Below the pieces are notes generated by a model. That model was not told the DNA's origin. It saw nothing but the letters and a program-made list of their open reading frames with translations, and ran no database searches. A stretch of DNA of 64,000 nt from Misgurnus anguillicaudatus (taxonomy: Eukaryota; Chordata; Actinopteri; Cypriniformes; Cobitidae), in the NCBI RefSeq assembly GCF_027580225.2, contig NC_073360.2:10284501-10348500 (forward strand), read 5' to 3'. The position numbers were made by a program, and so were the translations under genes. Within the stretch, counting starts at the first letter, position 1, and each line of letters opens with the position of its first letter. This document shows, one piece after another, positions 23,401 to 30,640 of this stretch.

Positions 23401-26400
23401 CAAACTTGCTCGTATAACTACTCGTCTTAAATAGGAAAAACGTTGATGTGTTTGGTCACTTCTAACTTTATCTCTAAATGGTAGCATTGAATGAATGGGG
23501 CTAAGCTAAATGCTATCGAAGCGTCGCAGCGCGCTCCAGCGCTTACGTGCACGCACACAGATGATAGAGGGATGTATCAACAATTCTTAGTTAAGGTAAT
23601 AACATATTTTAATATTGAAAATGAGTAGACTATTCCTTTAAGTACAATTTTAATGTGGTATTTTTTACTTTTACTCAAGTATGATTCTGGCCAGATACTT
23701 TTACTTTTAATTGAGTAAAATTTACACTCAGTACTTGTACTTTCACTTGAGTAACATTTTTGAGTACTTTTTACACCTCTGCGCACGTCAACACGTCTTC
23801 ACATTAACTAAACATTGAAATCACTCACGCTTGACGCCTCTACCGCGGCTGGTGTAAACGCAGCATAATGCTTTTGGAGGACTACGGAAGCCAAGAGAGG
23901 TTGTGTACTATATTCATTTTTGCTTGCTTGTTTTCTCGTCATCACAACTTCCTTTCTCATGATCTCGACTCGACATAACAAAAGTTGTATTCTTGTGATG
24001 TGATTAAAGATTGCGTGTACTCGATAGAACGTGTTGTTTTGTTTGTAGACAGCAAAAGCATATACAGTATAAACAAATGAGATTTTACTTGGATCAGGGA
24101 TTCGGTCAAGATAAAATAGATTTGTCAATAATTGACAATTTGAAAGTGGTGAATTTAGGAACCGTCTCTAAAGTAACTCCATACTTTAAACATGCATTTA
24201 CATTGAAGTACTTAAAGTCAACAAATAGTCACAAAACCAACTGTACAGTGTTCAGGTGGTTGTCAACTATAATGCACACTTTTTAGATTTTTGATATTTA
24301 ATCAAATAAACTGTTAAATACTATTGAAGATAGAAACGTGTACATTATTACTTTAAAGACGGTCCCTAAATTCACGAACATCAAACGTCCAACTTCATTT
24401 ATTTATGCATCAGCAGTCCATTATGGACAGGACATTATGACATTTGGATTATCATGTCAGGATAATGATCTCGAGAAAATTAAGTCATGATCATTAGAAA
24501 ACAAGCAAGCAAAATAAAAATATGGATGACCTCTCTAAATCATGTCTACTTAATTTAAACTGTCATTGGGTCAGTGTGACACGTGCACTGACAGAAGGGA
24601 GGAGTCTATGCTGTCCAATCATATCAGTCCCAGACAGTAATGAGATAATGGCTTAGACGTTGTTGCTAAATGCTGAGCTGCTCTTGACAGGACTTAAAGT
24701 ACAAGCTATCAGACAGTCATGGGACAAAAGGGTTGTCATTTCTCGCTATATTACTTTTCTCCTGTACAGGTAGGAATTTAATATCTGAGCCTTCTTTAGC
24801 ATTTTGATGCTTTCTTATATTAGCTGTTATTTGGTTATCTGATATTTGGTTCGAGTCTATTAATAATAGCCTATGTCATTTGTTCAGTAAGATGAGCTAT
24901 TTTGTTATCTTTTTAATGTTAGCTGATAAATCAGGAGCACTGATGACACAAAACTGTGTGTTTAGATACTGATGTGAAATTGTGTAAAATGCTTTATAGT
25001 ACTCACCTATCTGGAAATGAGAATACAAATAGAAACTTGCATGTAATCTCTTATGCATATGTGTGTGTGTCTTACTGTATGTACCCCAGTTTTACATAAA
25101 CTGTAAAAATTCTTCATTGCACTTAATGGTTTATGTTTAAACAACTTGAATTAATAAGTCATTTTTTTGACTAGTTAGAAGTTGCTGTAAATTATAAAAA
25201 ATGACTTAAGCAAGGACTTTCCAGGTCCAATAACCCTAAAATTAATGACTAAATGTGGGGACACATTTCAAATGAGAGCAAGGTTACATCGTGTTGCCTT
25301 TTAAGATACATTATTACAGTTCCCTTTCGAGGGGACTTGCGCTGCGTCACTGCGGTGACACTTTGGGGACGTCTCCAGGGGTAAGTGCATCTGAATGTGT
25401 CTATCAAATTCAACCAATGGTGAGGCTTAACAACAAGGACAGGGTGACGTGGGAGCCAGGAAGTATATCGCTATCTGAAATATTGCCAAAGACAGCGTTA
25501 CAGGGATGCAGGAAGTATGGCAAGGGAGACGCAGCTACAACAGTTACATACATAACCCGAGACGTTTTCATATGTCAAACACAACTATTCAAAAAGCTTT
25601 CAGCATTCGCATACAGAAGATATAAGCATTTAAAGCGAACAGTTTAGCACGTGTGCTTAAAAAGTCTAGAATTTTTATGATATTATCCTACACTCAACAG
25701 GGAATAATATGAATCTTTTCCAGACAACTTCTTGAATATAATAGATTCAAGCACTTCCAATGAACTGTATCTACTTGTGTATATTTTCAAAAACTTTCCA
25801 GGGCCTTGAATTTTTGACCCCAGATTAACAAGCTTTCAAGGATTATCTGCCTATGAGTCCATTCTTTCATTTTGAAAAAAGCATTGACCTGTACTGAGAA
25901 AGGTGGTGGTTCATCTTTTTGCTTTCAGAATTTTGACTAAATACTTGACCAACCTGCTCTATACATATTATACAGGTACAGCCTGTAACTATGAAATGTA
26001 CATTTTTAATTCTGTTTCAGATATTTTATCTTACAAAAAAGAAAATTTACATTTTGGTAAATGTATGGATGTTAATTAAAGATTTTTGCATTTAACAGAT
26101 TGATCAGATTTAGCAGTCTTCTATAATGGGACCGTAAATGAATTCCTACAGTAATTCAATGATTTTTTCCTCTTTCCAAGGCCAACCTTGCTCTCTCTCC
26201 GACTATACTGCTGTCTCCACCCAAAAGTCCAGAGGCCAAACAGTCTCCCACCAATTCCAATCCCAGCAGTCCCTCCAGCTCATTGAGATCCACACCGCAA
26301 CCCGCTCAGCTGTCCTGTGAAGATGAAATGCCGGTTAGCTTTGAACAACCGGCCGAAGGCAATCTACTGCTTAGCATCAACAAGGTCTGATATTTTATCC

Positions 26401-29400
26401 ATAGCATTTAATACAAGTCAGCTTTCTGTGGAAATCTCTCTGAAACTCTGAAGAAATATCCAGGTCATATTTCACTCCAAATTATAAAAAGCAGTATTTG
26501 CACTATAGCTTTAAAATTGACACTAACTGCCTAGGTTATTTGCATAACGCGATCTGATTGGCTGACGCATGCGTTGCCGCTTAAAAAGTTGAAAAATGTT
26601 CAACTTCTGCCCCAAGCAACGCCAGTGACGCGGCACCGACAGATCCACAATTCAGTTCAGCAACGCATGTCATCACCCGTTAAAAGTGAATGGGAAGCGT
26701 TAACGCTTACGCTCCATGTGAACGTACCGTAACAGATAGTGTCTATTTACACTATATAAAAGTAGGTCTTTGAAATACGAGTAATTAGATGCTATACTTT
26801 ATATTGGCAGAGGCTATTTGCACCTCAACATAATTATTAAAGTAAAATTATTTAATGCTGGCTGATTGGATTAAATGGATATTGGGAGAATAAAAGCTCT
26901 CCCTACCAAATAAATTCCTAATAAAAACCCATTAGACACTTTATTTACACTTTTCAAACATTGAAAACAAATGCCTTTTCGATGTGATATATGATAGGAA
27001 AAGGGAGAAGAGCGAGGTCCTACCAGATATTGGTGGGCAGAGCTAGTGTAAACAGTGTTTGCCAACAAGGGACACTTTTTGCACTGTTTGTTTTAAAAAA
27101 TGCATTAGGAACATGAGGCCTACTAATACTTATAAGAATAGGATTTATTGTATTACACCAATGCAATATTTGGGAGGACATTTCTTCAATTCAGTTGGAC
27201 AATTTAAAGGACGTTTCTTTGTAAAAGCCACACTTTTTAGGAACTTAAAAATAATGTTTGGTGCAAGTAAAGAATACAGATAATGCATTTTAAAAGCAGA
27301 GCTATTTTTCATTTGCAGATAACATACTTGTTGAAGGGAGCTACAAATTTCTCCTTTGTTTATCATTCTTAAAACAAACAGGCCCAACCAATTGAGAAAG
27401 TACTCAAATTACAAAGTGAAGTTGAATCTCAAAGTCAGAATTAAAAGCAGAGTTTTGCGACTATATATGTGTTATCTTTAAACATATTTACCTTTAACCA
27501 CTGCATGGTCAGTCATTGTGTCCAATCATCTGTGATGTGTGAGATGTGATGACATCAGCACAAAGTTGCACGTCTTCAGGGCTTATGCACTTAGTAAGCC
27601 TGTAGTCTATTCACATGAACCGCCAGAGGACACAGCAGTGGGGTTTGTAAACTGTAATCCAATCAACCCACTTCTTCACCACAACCTCTATAGAGATACA
27701 GTCACAGAATAGTATAGAAAATAATAATGCTATATATAATATTCATAATGCCGTACTTGCCGCAATTTTTTAGGATGTACTGTACACAGTATGTATTTTT
27801 TACCTAGATGAAACTACAAGATGAGCACACTGTGTGAAATATTGTATCCTGTAATGCACTCAGCTTGCCTTCCATTATTTTATCAGACTCCCAAAATATG
27901 TTATTACTAAATGTTGACGATAACTTTATGCCACTCTCATAAACTGCTTAAAGCTCTACTGTTTAATACTGTGTGCTGTTTCACATGCATATTATTATTA
28001 GTAGTTGTAAAAATACTGGGCAATATACATTTTATACTGCACAGTTTGCAATATACTAATATTACATTACAAACATACAGTACTGTAGGATGTTTATGGG
28101 TATCATGTCCAGGGTTACAGTAGTTTAACCTCTTTACTGTCACCCATCCCTTTTAAGTGTGGGGGGAGTTGATGTGCACCTTCAAATTCAAACTGAAGTT
28201 TCTTGACATGAAAATATTAAACAGAAAAATTGTTCTAGCAGTTTAAATATATTTTACTAAATGAAAATAATGCAATAACATATTAATTTTATAAATAAAA
28301 TTATAAAAATGTAAATATTTCAAAAAATAAATAATGTAATAAAAAATAAAAAGTAGTTGTGATCCAAATTTCATTTAAAATCACAAATTTGTGTCACTTT
28401 TTTAGTCGTTTTACCAACAAAGGCCACTAGGTGTCATCGGTTTGGTGCATACTCTTGGCACAAATTAATAAATTACTGTCATTGCATTATTATTATTACT
28501 GCTAAAACGTTTTGAAATATGAAAACTAGGAGCTTTCCAATGATATATAGTTTGTCAACTTTTTGAAGACTTATAATATGATATTAGAATTATGAATATA
28601 GAAAATTAATATGCATTCTTATGGGGGGTGGGGTCATGTAACAAAAAACTGTCACTACATTATTTCTATCATCAGATGACCTTGAAATATGCTTTCCAGT
28701 GATATATAGTTTATCATGATTTTTTAGGTTTAGCGTGGGGGTTTAGTGTTACAAATATGTAAAATCAAAGTGATATTTTAGAAACTGAGTCTCACTACGT
28801 CATAATTCCCTCAAAATGATAAGGATAATAGAAAATTACACTCCTTGAACTTTCCAATGATATAGTTTGTCAAGATTATTATAGTTTAGAATAGGGTATA
28901 AATATGTCAAATCAAATTGGGCCTACATGTGGGCCCATGACATTTTAGAAACTGGCTCTCACTATGTCATTCCTTTACCAAAACAGTGATGATAAATGAA
29001 AACTACACACTTAGAAGTTTCAAATGATATAGTTTGTCATGATTAGATAAGAATTCATATGCAAAACACTGAAGTAAACCTAGGCGTCCCGCTGGCGGGA
29101 CAGTGACATTAGGATATGAATGTTTTGAAGCACAATCTCTTCATAAATGAATCAATTACTTTCCCTACATAATTTATTTTATAAAACACTGCTGAAATAT
29201 GTATTCTAGATGCTTAGACCTTTCCAACAATATATAGTTTGTCGTGATAGATTCAAATGTACATCAAAAATATTGAAGTAAACCCAGGTGTCCCATATAC
29301 GGGCTGCCTAGTGACAAGTCATTTGCAGAATAAAGGTTTTTGCTTACATATTTGGGTTGATCATAACAGTTATTATATAAGTTAAATGTACCCCCCCCAA

Positions 29401-30640
29401 AAAAAAAAAAAAAAACTATATCTCACTCCATGCTACAAAACCAACGTTGGCAACCATAATTATACTGGATTTCTAAGATATGCAACAAAAAAGTTTATAT
29501 ATAAATACACACACATGCATGCTTAATTTTAAGGAAGAAAATATCTATACAATATATTGCAATATACATTTAAAAAATATATATAATGTAAATTAAAAAA
29601 TTTATATACACACGCAAATATTTCTTAAATATATACATGCATGTGTGTGTATTTATATATAGATTTCTTTTGTTGCACTCCATGCTTTTTAGCATGAGTG
29701 ACATTTAGTTTTTTTTGGTGGGGGATATATTTTACATGTATTATAACTGTTATGATCACATGTTTATTTTGCATGCATTTGGGTTATTAAGCATAATTTA
29801 CAGCAGTGGTCTAAAACATGGTGCCCACGGGCACCGGTTTGCCCACACAGAGTCTGTGAGTTGCCCATCAAAGCACCTCAATTTGAATATGTATTTATTA
29901 CATATTTTATTATATTAGCTTGGCTTCTTTTATGTGTTACCATTTTAAACAATGATGAAACACATCAACAAGTAAAACAAAAAGGTTTAAAGTAGACTAT
30001 ATCAAAAAAAGTAGCCCTCCAGATACAGTTTTATCCATAGCCTTTGCTCACAAAAAGGTTGGAGACTCCTGATCTACAGTATACATTAGTTTTATGATAT
30101 CAGTTATAGCTTATTATATATTTCCACAGTTTTTAAACTTGCACAAATCCAAATGTTAATGCACAAATAGTCTTATGTATCTTATGTTGTGTATCAATCC
30201 TGCAGAGTCGAGCTCGGCTGTTCAAGAGACGGCTGCCCACGCGACATCACAGGAAATCAGCAAGTGAGGATACGAAGTCTTACGAGAAAGATGAGTCATC
30301 GTGTCAAGCAGAGAGCCTGCGACAGAATGGAGGGGAAGAAGTGACGCTGAGTGGTCCTTTACCGGAGGATGATAAAGATAAGATGGCTTCCTCTCATGTC
30401 ACCAATGACCCAGAGCCAGAAGAGCAGGACAAAGACAGGATGGAGAACAGAGATGCTGTTGAAGAAAATGAGAGGACTGAAATAACCCAAACTGGAAATC
30501 AGCAGGAGGTCCCTGAGGAAGTGACTTCAGATGAACACCAACCTTCTGAAGAACAGCATGATAATACAGAGGACGATCAGATAGAAATGAAGGAAAACAA
30601 GGAACTGATAGACACTGAGAAGGACCCAGAAGAGAAGTGA
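3188..30640 (+). CDS. rcsd1: rcsd1, CapZ-interacting protein (CapZIP); five-exon model
   Basis: CapZIP binds the F-actin capping protein CapZ and is a stress-kinase (MAPKAPK2/p38, JNK) substrate in muscle and immune cells. Model: 3188-3193 (uncertain), 17716-17790, 19476-19544, 26181-26384, 30206-30640, giving 262 residues against about 416 in human. Recognition rests on SVAQLAGR (residues 10-17), [12 protein letters not shown] (39-50), [10 protein letters not shown], and the junction spanning exons 4-5, [15 protein letters not shown], which aligns with the human CPI (capping-protein-interaction) segment. The basic-Ser block RHHRKSAS (131-138) sits where the human phospho-site region lies. 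The C-terminal 120 residues are Glu/Asp-rich and low complexity, as in the family. It is shorter than human because the Pro-rich part before KIKSS and much of the acidic tail are missing. All junctions are phase 0. The first exon is the weakest part; the gene identity is strong. Confidence 0.85.
3194..4258. other. Intronic DNA, no feature recognised
   Basis: AT-rich sequence with only short chance frames. The 94-codon frame at 3819-4103 shows no domain and no splice partner. Confidence 0.4.
4367..4888. mobile_element. hAT-type MITE with exact 8-bp TSD
   Basis: Termini TAGGGGTGT and ACACCCCTA; the 8-bp duplication TCGTACGT is exact at 4359-4366 and 4889-4896. No transposase. It is nested in the TTAA element and is therefore younger than it. 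Confidence 0.9.
5021..5182 (+). pseudogene. Short transposon-carried ORF with an in-frame stop
   Basis: Starts [17 protein letters not shown], continues Lys/Arg/Glu-rich to a TGA at 5114-5116, then stays in frame for 21 more codons (including [17 protein letters not shown]) to TAA. The downstream part resembles the short 'AF-x-RW-x-EL..K-x-D-x-x-VA-x-FLLD' ORFs common in fish DNA elements, so the TGA is probably a mutation inside a once longer frame. It lies inside the TTAA element. No function is known. Confidence 0.45.
5476..5695 (-). repeat. Fragment of the 'atagacgg' dispersed element
   Basis: The inverse complement matches 18440-18720 and 63720-63999 over phrases such as 'tggtctgactagttgctaaac', 'aacaaatgttttggtttcc' and 'agaagttacgtgatgacc' (minor variants). 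It lacks the terminal 'atagacgg' itself. Confidence 0.65.
5696..6148. other. Intronic DNA, no feature recognised
   Basis: AT-rich; no motif, inverted repeat or convincing open frame noticed. Confidence 0.4.
6149..7034. mobile_element. TTAA-flanked DNA element with nested insertion
   Basis: Termini TTAAAGGTGCAGTGTGTAA (6149) and TTACACACTGCACCTTTAA (ending 7034). The region next to the right end resembles, inverted, the left part of the element at 31030-32229, so they are one family. It contains the nested element 6227-6726. Confidence 0.8.
6227..6726. mobile_element. Nested 500-bp element, CAGTCC...GGACTG ends
   Basis: Inverted termini CAGTCCTTCCAGAAAAACGC and GCGTTTTTCTGGAGGGACTG, with direct repeats GTTTAT at 6221-6226 and 6727-6732. 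The interior is unusually rich in 'atgcgg/ttgcgaaa' words, and two overlapping frames (78 and 72 codons) are open without recognisable domains. hAT-like ends, but the visible duplication is 6 bp rather than 8. Confidence 0.7.
7117..7402. mobile_element. hAT-type MITE, CAGTGG ends, copy 1
   Basis: Ends CAGTGGTTTTCAAACT and AAGTTTGGGAACCACTG; flanks gtctaacg (7109-7116) and gcctaacg (7403-7410) differ at one base. Gly/Cys-rich runs near both ends ('ggggggcc'). The same family as 18150-18429; a remnant of an end also lies near 14641-14680. Confidence 0.85.
7816..7869. repeat. (AG)n microsatellite
   Basis: About 27 AG dinucleotides with one AGCG interruption near 7853. Confidence 0.95.
7870..9031. 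other. Intronic DNA, no feature recognised
   Basis: AT-rich; no inverted repeat ends or open frames above background noticed. Confidence 0.4.
9032..9250 (-). CDS. Possible - strand terminal exon, product unknown
   Basis: On the - strand a (CT)n tract ending in 'cttccag' precedes an open frame of 72 codons and a TAA at the end: it begins ENMMFLNF and ends [16 protein letters not shown]. Composition looks protein-like (Tyr/Asp/Ser-rich tail) but I recognise no family. The pyrimidine tract is just the complement of an (AG)n microsatellite, so it could be a chance acceptor. No compatible upstream exon was found: the only other candidate (17502-17664) ends in phase 1 while this starts in phase 0. 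Confidence 0.15.
   Translation of the reverse strand, partial: ENMMFLNFTSSSDDHTFPLFSRVFQAHGLCSYKGSLCVTSLKAMRETALMLSPDMRDHYDTDKVYNRYNSYS
9255..9284. repeat. (AG)n microsatellite
   Basis: About 15 AG units. Confidence 0.9.
9986..10083. repeat. Inverted repeat (foldback), MITE-like
   Basis: Left arm gaattatttgaaaataatgc (9986) and the inverse ending near 10083, arms about 25 bp around a 45-bp loop. The preceding sequence (9815-9870, 'ataccacgggtataattctg') looks like a common fish repeat, so this is probably the right part of a longer MITE. Confidence 0.5.
10778..10870. repeat. Imperfect tandem duplication, ~48 bp
   Basis: The phrase 'aactgtg(c/a)cctgatgtta' followed by 'tcaact' occurs at 10787 and 10836. 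On the - strand the open frame 10504-10857 shows it as repeated [10 protein letters not shown]. No gene inferred. Confidence 0.6.
11389..12031. mobile_element. Palindromic-end DNA element
   Basis: Ends CGCTTTTCCATTGCATAGTA and TACTAGGCAATGGAAAAGCG are inverted with a few mismatches. The repeat of 'cttttccactgggtgcagtac' near the left end is typical of such elements. The 106-codon - strand frame inside is not recognised. Confidence 0.65.
12178..12520. mobile_element. Tc1/mariner-type MITE with TA TSD
   Basis: Ends CACTCCCTGACAAAAGTCTT and AAGACTTTTGTCAGGGAGTG, continuing inverted to GTCGC/GCGAC, and TA at 12176-12177 and 12521-12522. 343 bp, no transposase. Confidence 0.85.
12523..13143. other. 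Intronic DNA, no confident feature
   Basis: Contains a 68-codon + strand frame (12654-12860) after an acceptor-like 'cattccag', with no recognisable motif and no donor that continues a gene. Otherwise unremarkable. Confidence 0.35.
13144..13727. mobile_element. Palindromic MITE, 'gatagcaagcaacc' ends
   Basis: Left end AGATAGCAAGCAACCAT and right end ATGGTTGCTTGCCATCT. Most of the 584 bp folds on itself: 'tgttgaatc...' stretches, 'ggagggtgcaaac' (13640) versus 'gtttgtaccctcc' (13219), and 'tgcatgctggga' versus 'acccagcatgca' around 13453-13506. A second copy lies at 15405-15783. Confidence 0.75.
14387..14435. repeat. (AG)n microsatellite
   Basis: About 24 AG units. Confidence 0.95.
15050..16375 (-). 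pseudogene. Tc1-family transposase fossil with nested MITE
   Basis: On the - strand the segment reads as Tc1 transposase: [13 protein letters not shown] followed by [17 protein letters not shown] (about 16000-15900), then, after an interruption, the region coding the 'WP.SPDLNPI' block near 15300. Frame shifts and missing segments make it inactive. A palindromic MITE sits in the middle (15405-15783). Around the insertion a roughly 30-bp phrase, 'ccatgtctttatggaccttg', is present on both sides (15345 and 15797), longer than any normal target duplication. Terminal inverted repeats were not found, so the copy is truncated. Confidence 0.85.
15405..15783. mobile_element. Second copy of the 13144-13727 MITE, truncated
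   Basis: Matches 13310-13670 closely ('gttctggtttgtaaattc', 'gcaatgcatgctggga', 'tattaatggagggtgcaaac') but lacks the outer 'gatagcaagcaacc' ends. Inserted in the Tc1 fossil, with a local 11-bp repeat 'atggattagt' at about 15570-15590. Confidence 0.75.
16376..17160. repeat. GC-richer block, probable retroelement remnant, unassigned
   Basis: 16620-16830 is markedly GC-rich ('gggcccggaaccctctcccc', 'gctcggagccctctcctcgg' are near repeats of each other) inside AT-rich intron, which suggests an LTR or 5' UTR of a retroelement. No open frame. Confidence 0.35.
17502..17664 (-). other. Open - strand segment with splice-like ends
   Basis: On the - strand 'ttctgtag' precedes and 'gtaagg' follows a 54-codon open segment containing [20 protein letters not shown] recognise no family. 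It ends in phase 1, which does not fit the only other - strand candidate exon at 9032-9250. It may be chance. Confidence 0.12.
17716..17790 (+). CDS. rcsd1: rcsd1 coding exon 2
   Basis: Acceptor tttag, donor gtaatg; 25 codons, phase 0-0. Encodes [18 protein letters not shown] and on; SVAQLAGR is the most conserved N-terminal block of CapZIP. Confidence 0.85.
17996..18732. mobile_element. 'atagacgg' DNA element, copy in nest
   Basis: Ends TATAGACGGTTT (17996) and AAACCGTCTATA (ending about 18732) are inverted. The interior holds a tandem duplication of about 140 bp (around 18049 and 18488, each with 'tggtctgac' then 'aacaaatgttttggtttcc'). The first unit is interrupted by the hAT MITE 18150-18429. 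Confidence 0.7.
18150..18429. mobile_element. hAT-type MITE, CAGTGG ends, copy 2, exact TSD
   Basis: CAGTGGTTTTCAAACTGGGG to TTTGGGAACCACTG, with the exact 8-bp duplication TCCTAGGT at 18142-18149 and 18430-18437. Removing it restores the uninterrupted 'ggtttcctaggtaat' phrase seen in the unit at 63827-63840. Confidence 0.92.
18777..19296. mobile_element. 'aaaggggccatg' MITE in nest
   Basis: Ends AAAGGGGCCATGGCATAA and TTGTGACATGGCCCCTTTAA, inverted. Related sequence occurs at 38520-38700 and 47660-48115 ('taggtg(t)gagcaaaaatgtgcc', 'cacactgatc' blocks). Confidence 0.75.
19476..19544 (+). CDS. rcsd1: rcsd1 coding exon 3
   Basis: Acceptor tgtag, donor gtgaga; 23 codons, phase 0-0. Encodes [20 protein letters not shown] and KLQ; the KSSPLI-x-KLQ block is conserved with mammals. 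Confidence 0.88.
19545..20235. other. Intronic DNA, no feature recognised
   Basis: AT-rich; nothing repeat-like or coding noticed. Confidence 0.4.
20236..21130 (-). pseudogene. hAT transposase fossil (ZMYM1-like type)
   Basis: The - strand reading has, in successive frames, [20 protein letters not shown] followed by [10 protein letters not shown] and [11 protein letters not shown] (about 20960-20800), a middle part around 20629-20414, and near 20300 the C-terminal dimerisation-type phrase [19 protein letters not shown]. These are hallmarks of the hAT transposases related to zinc-finger MYM-type protein 1. Many stops and frame shifts, so inactive. Terminal repeats were not identified. Confidence 0.75.
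21700..22110. repeat. GC-rich inverted repeat block
   Basis: 'gccgagacacagcggtcata' (21842) and 'aggaccgctgtgtctcggcc' (21947) are inverted; 'tagccgtagcttgg' (21860) pairs with 'ccaagctacggc' (21917). Outer parts 'gctgagatacagc' (21697) and 'gctgtatctcggc' (22062) also pair. A strong hairpin of unknown origin. Confidence 0.6.
22253..22639. mobile_element. MITE with 3-bp TAA duplication (PIF/Harbinger-like)
   Basis: Ends GACCTTGTTCACAC and GTGTGAACAAGGTC, flanked by TAA at 22250-22252 and 22640-22642. The 3-bp TWA-type target and 'gttcacac' words suggest PIF/Harbinger, inferred. Confidence 0.75.
22911..23641. mobile_element. Giant foldback element, TTAA-flanked
   Basis: Left TTAAAGGAATAGTCTACTCA (22911) and right TGAGTAGACTATTCCTTTAA (ending 23641). 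The arms are over 300 bp and nearly identical when inverted, e.g. 'cacgtaagcgctggagcgcg' (23004) versus 'cgcgctccagcgcttacgtg' (23531), and 'tatttaagacgagtag' versus 'ctactcgtcttaaata'. The loop lies around 23245-23310. Only a small segment ('gtaccaatcaga' at 23069) is missing from the opposite arm. Confidence 0.92.
24145..24385. repeat. Inverted repeat, MITE-like
   Basis: 'gtgaatttaggaaccgtctc' (24149) pairs with 'agacggtccctaaattcac' (24357). Loop about 180 bp. Confidence 0.6.
24719..24769 (+). CDS. rcsd1: Candidate alternative first exon of rcsd1
   Basis: ATG GGA CAA AAG ... CAG then donor gtagga; 17 codons ([17 protein letters not shown]), phase 0, so it would splice in frame to exon 4 at 26181 and give an N-terminally short CapZIP lacking SVAQLAGR but keeping the CPI region. 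The roughly 170 bp upstream is not obviously repetitive and has a CCAAT word (24617). The MG start could allow myristoylation. Purely predicted. Confidence 0.25.
25316..25580 (+). mobile_element. DIRS-type leader/terminal repeat fragment
   Basis: Contains 'cagttccctttcgaggggac', 'gctgcgtcactgcggtgaca', 'ccaggaagtatatcgctatc' and 'acagttacatacataacccg', a familiar string of phrases at the end of fish DIRS-like elements. There is no coding part, so it is a solo end or a truncated copy. Confidence 0.6.
26181..26384 (+). CDS. rcsd1: rcsd1 coding exon 4
   Basis: Acceptor ttccaag, donor gtctga; 68 codons, phase 0-0. Begins [18 protein letters not shown], then a Ser/Pro stretch, and ends [19 protein letters not shown]. 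This matches the human order ANL-x-PAALL...PKSP...EVPVSFDQPPEG. Several S/T-P sites are visible. Confidence 0.92.
26535..26735. repeat. 'acgcgatctgattggctgacg' repeat fragment
   Basis: 'gacgcatgcgttgccgc' (26562) and 'caacgccagtgacgcggc' (26618) plus 'gcaacgcatgtc' (26661) make imperfect inverted matches, and the words resemble common fish MITE interiors. Ends unclear. Confidence 0.35.
28440..29330. repeat. Diverged tandem array, ~160-bp period
   Basis: The phrase 'tttccaatgatatatagtttgtca' in variant form recurs at about 28535, 28692, 28851, 29010 and 29220 (spacings 157, 159, 159, 210). Each unit also carries 'gaaatatg' and a 'tcacta(c)gtcat' word. Units are strongly diverged, so the array is old. 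It contains the small hairpin 'cccgctggcggga' (29087). Confidence 0.75.
29482..29676. repeat. Foldback repeat, (T/A)-rich
   Basis: Left 'gcaacaaaaaagtttatata' (29482) and right 'tatagatttcttttgttgc' (ending 29676), with 'aaatacacacacatgcatg' pairing to 'catgcatgtgtgtgtattt'. Arms about 40 bp. Confidence 0.7.
29804..30071. mobile_element. hAT-type MITE, CAGTGGTC end
   Basis: Starts CAGTGGTCTAAAACATGG, ends TTGGAGACTCCTG; flanks atttacag (29796-29803) and atctacag (30072-30079), one mismatch. It lies 134 bp upstream of rcsd1 exon 5. Confidence 0.75.
30206..30640 (+). CDS. rcsd1: rcsd1 terminal coding exon 5
   Basis: Acceptor ctgcag; 144 codons then TGA. Opens [20 protein letters not shown], the basic half of the CPI/phospho region, followed by an acidic low-complexity tail with repeated EE/DE/EQ pairs ending DTEKDPEEK. 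Confidence 0.92.
   Translation, partial: SRARLFKRRLPTRHHRKSASEDTKSYEKDESSCQAESLRQNGGEEVTLSGPLPEDDKDKMASSHVTNDPEPEEQDKDRMENRDAVEENERTEITQTGNQQEVPEEVTSDEHQPSEEQHDNTEDDQIEMKENKELIDTEKDPEEK

Larger units (their letters stand above)
21515..23781 (-). mobile_element. hAT-like element ('cagaggtg' end), interrupted
   Basis: On the - strand it begins CAGAGGTGTAAAAAGTACTC at 23781 and continues as a run of 'aagtac/actcaag' words to 23642. Similar words recur at 22900-22910 and 21515-21610. Two other elements (22253-22639 and 22911-23641) and a GC-rich inverted block lie within. The opposite terminus was not found. Confidence 0.45.

Noticed and set aside
25291..25647. 118-codon + strand frame
   Set aside because: Coincides with the DIRS-type leader fragment; no motif.
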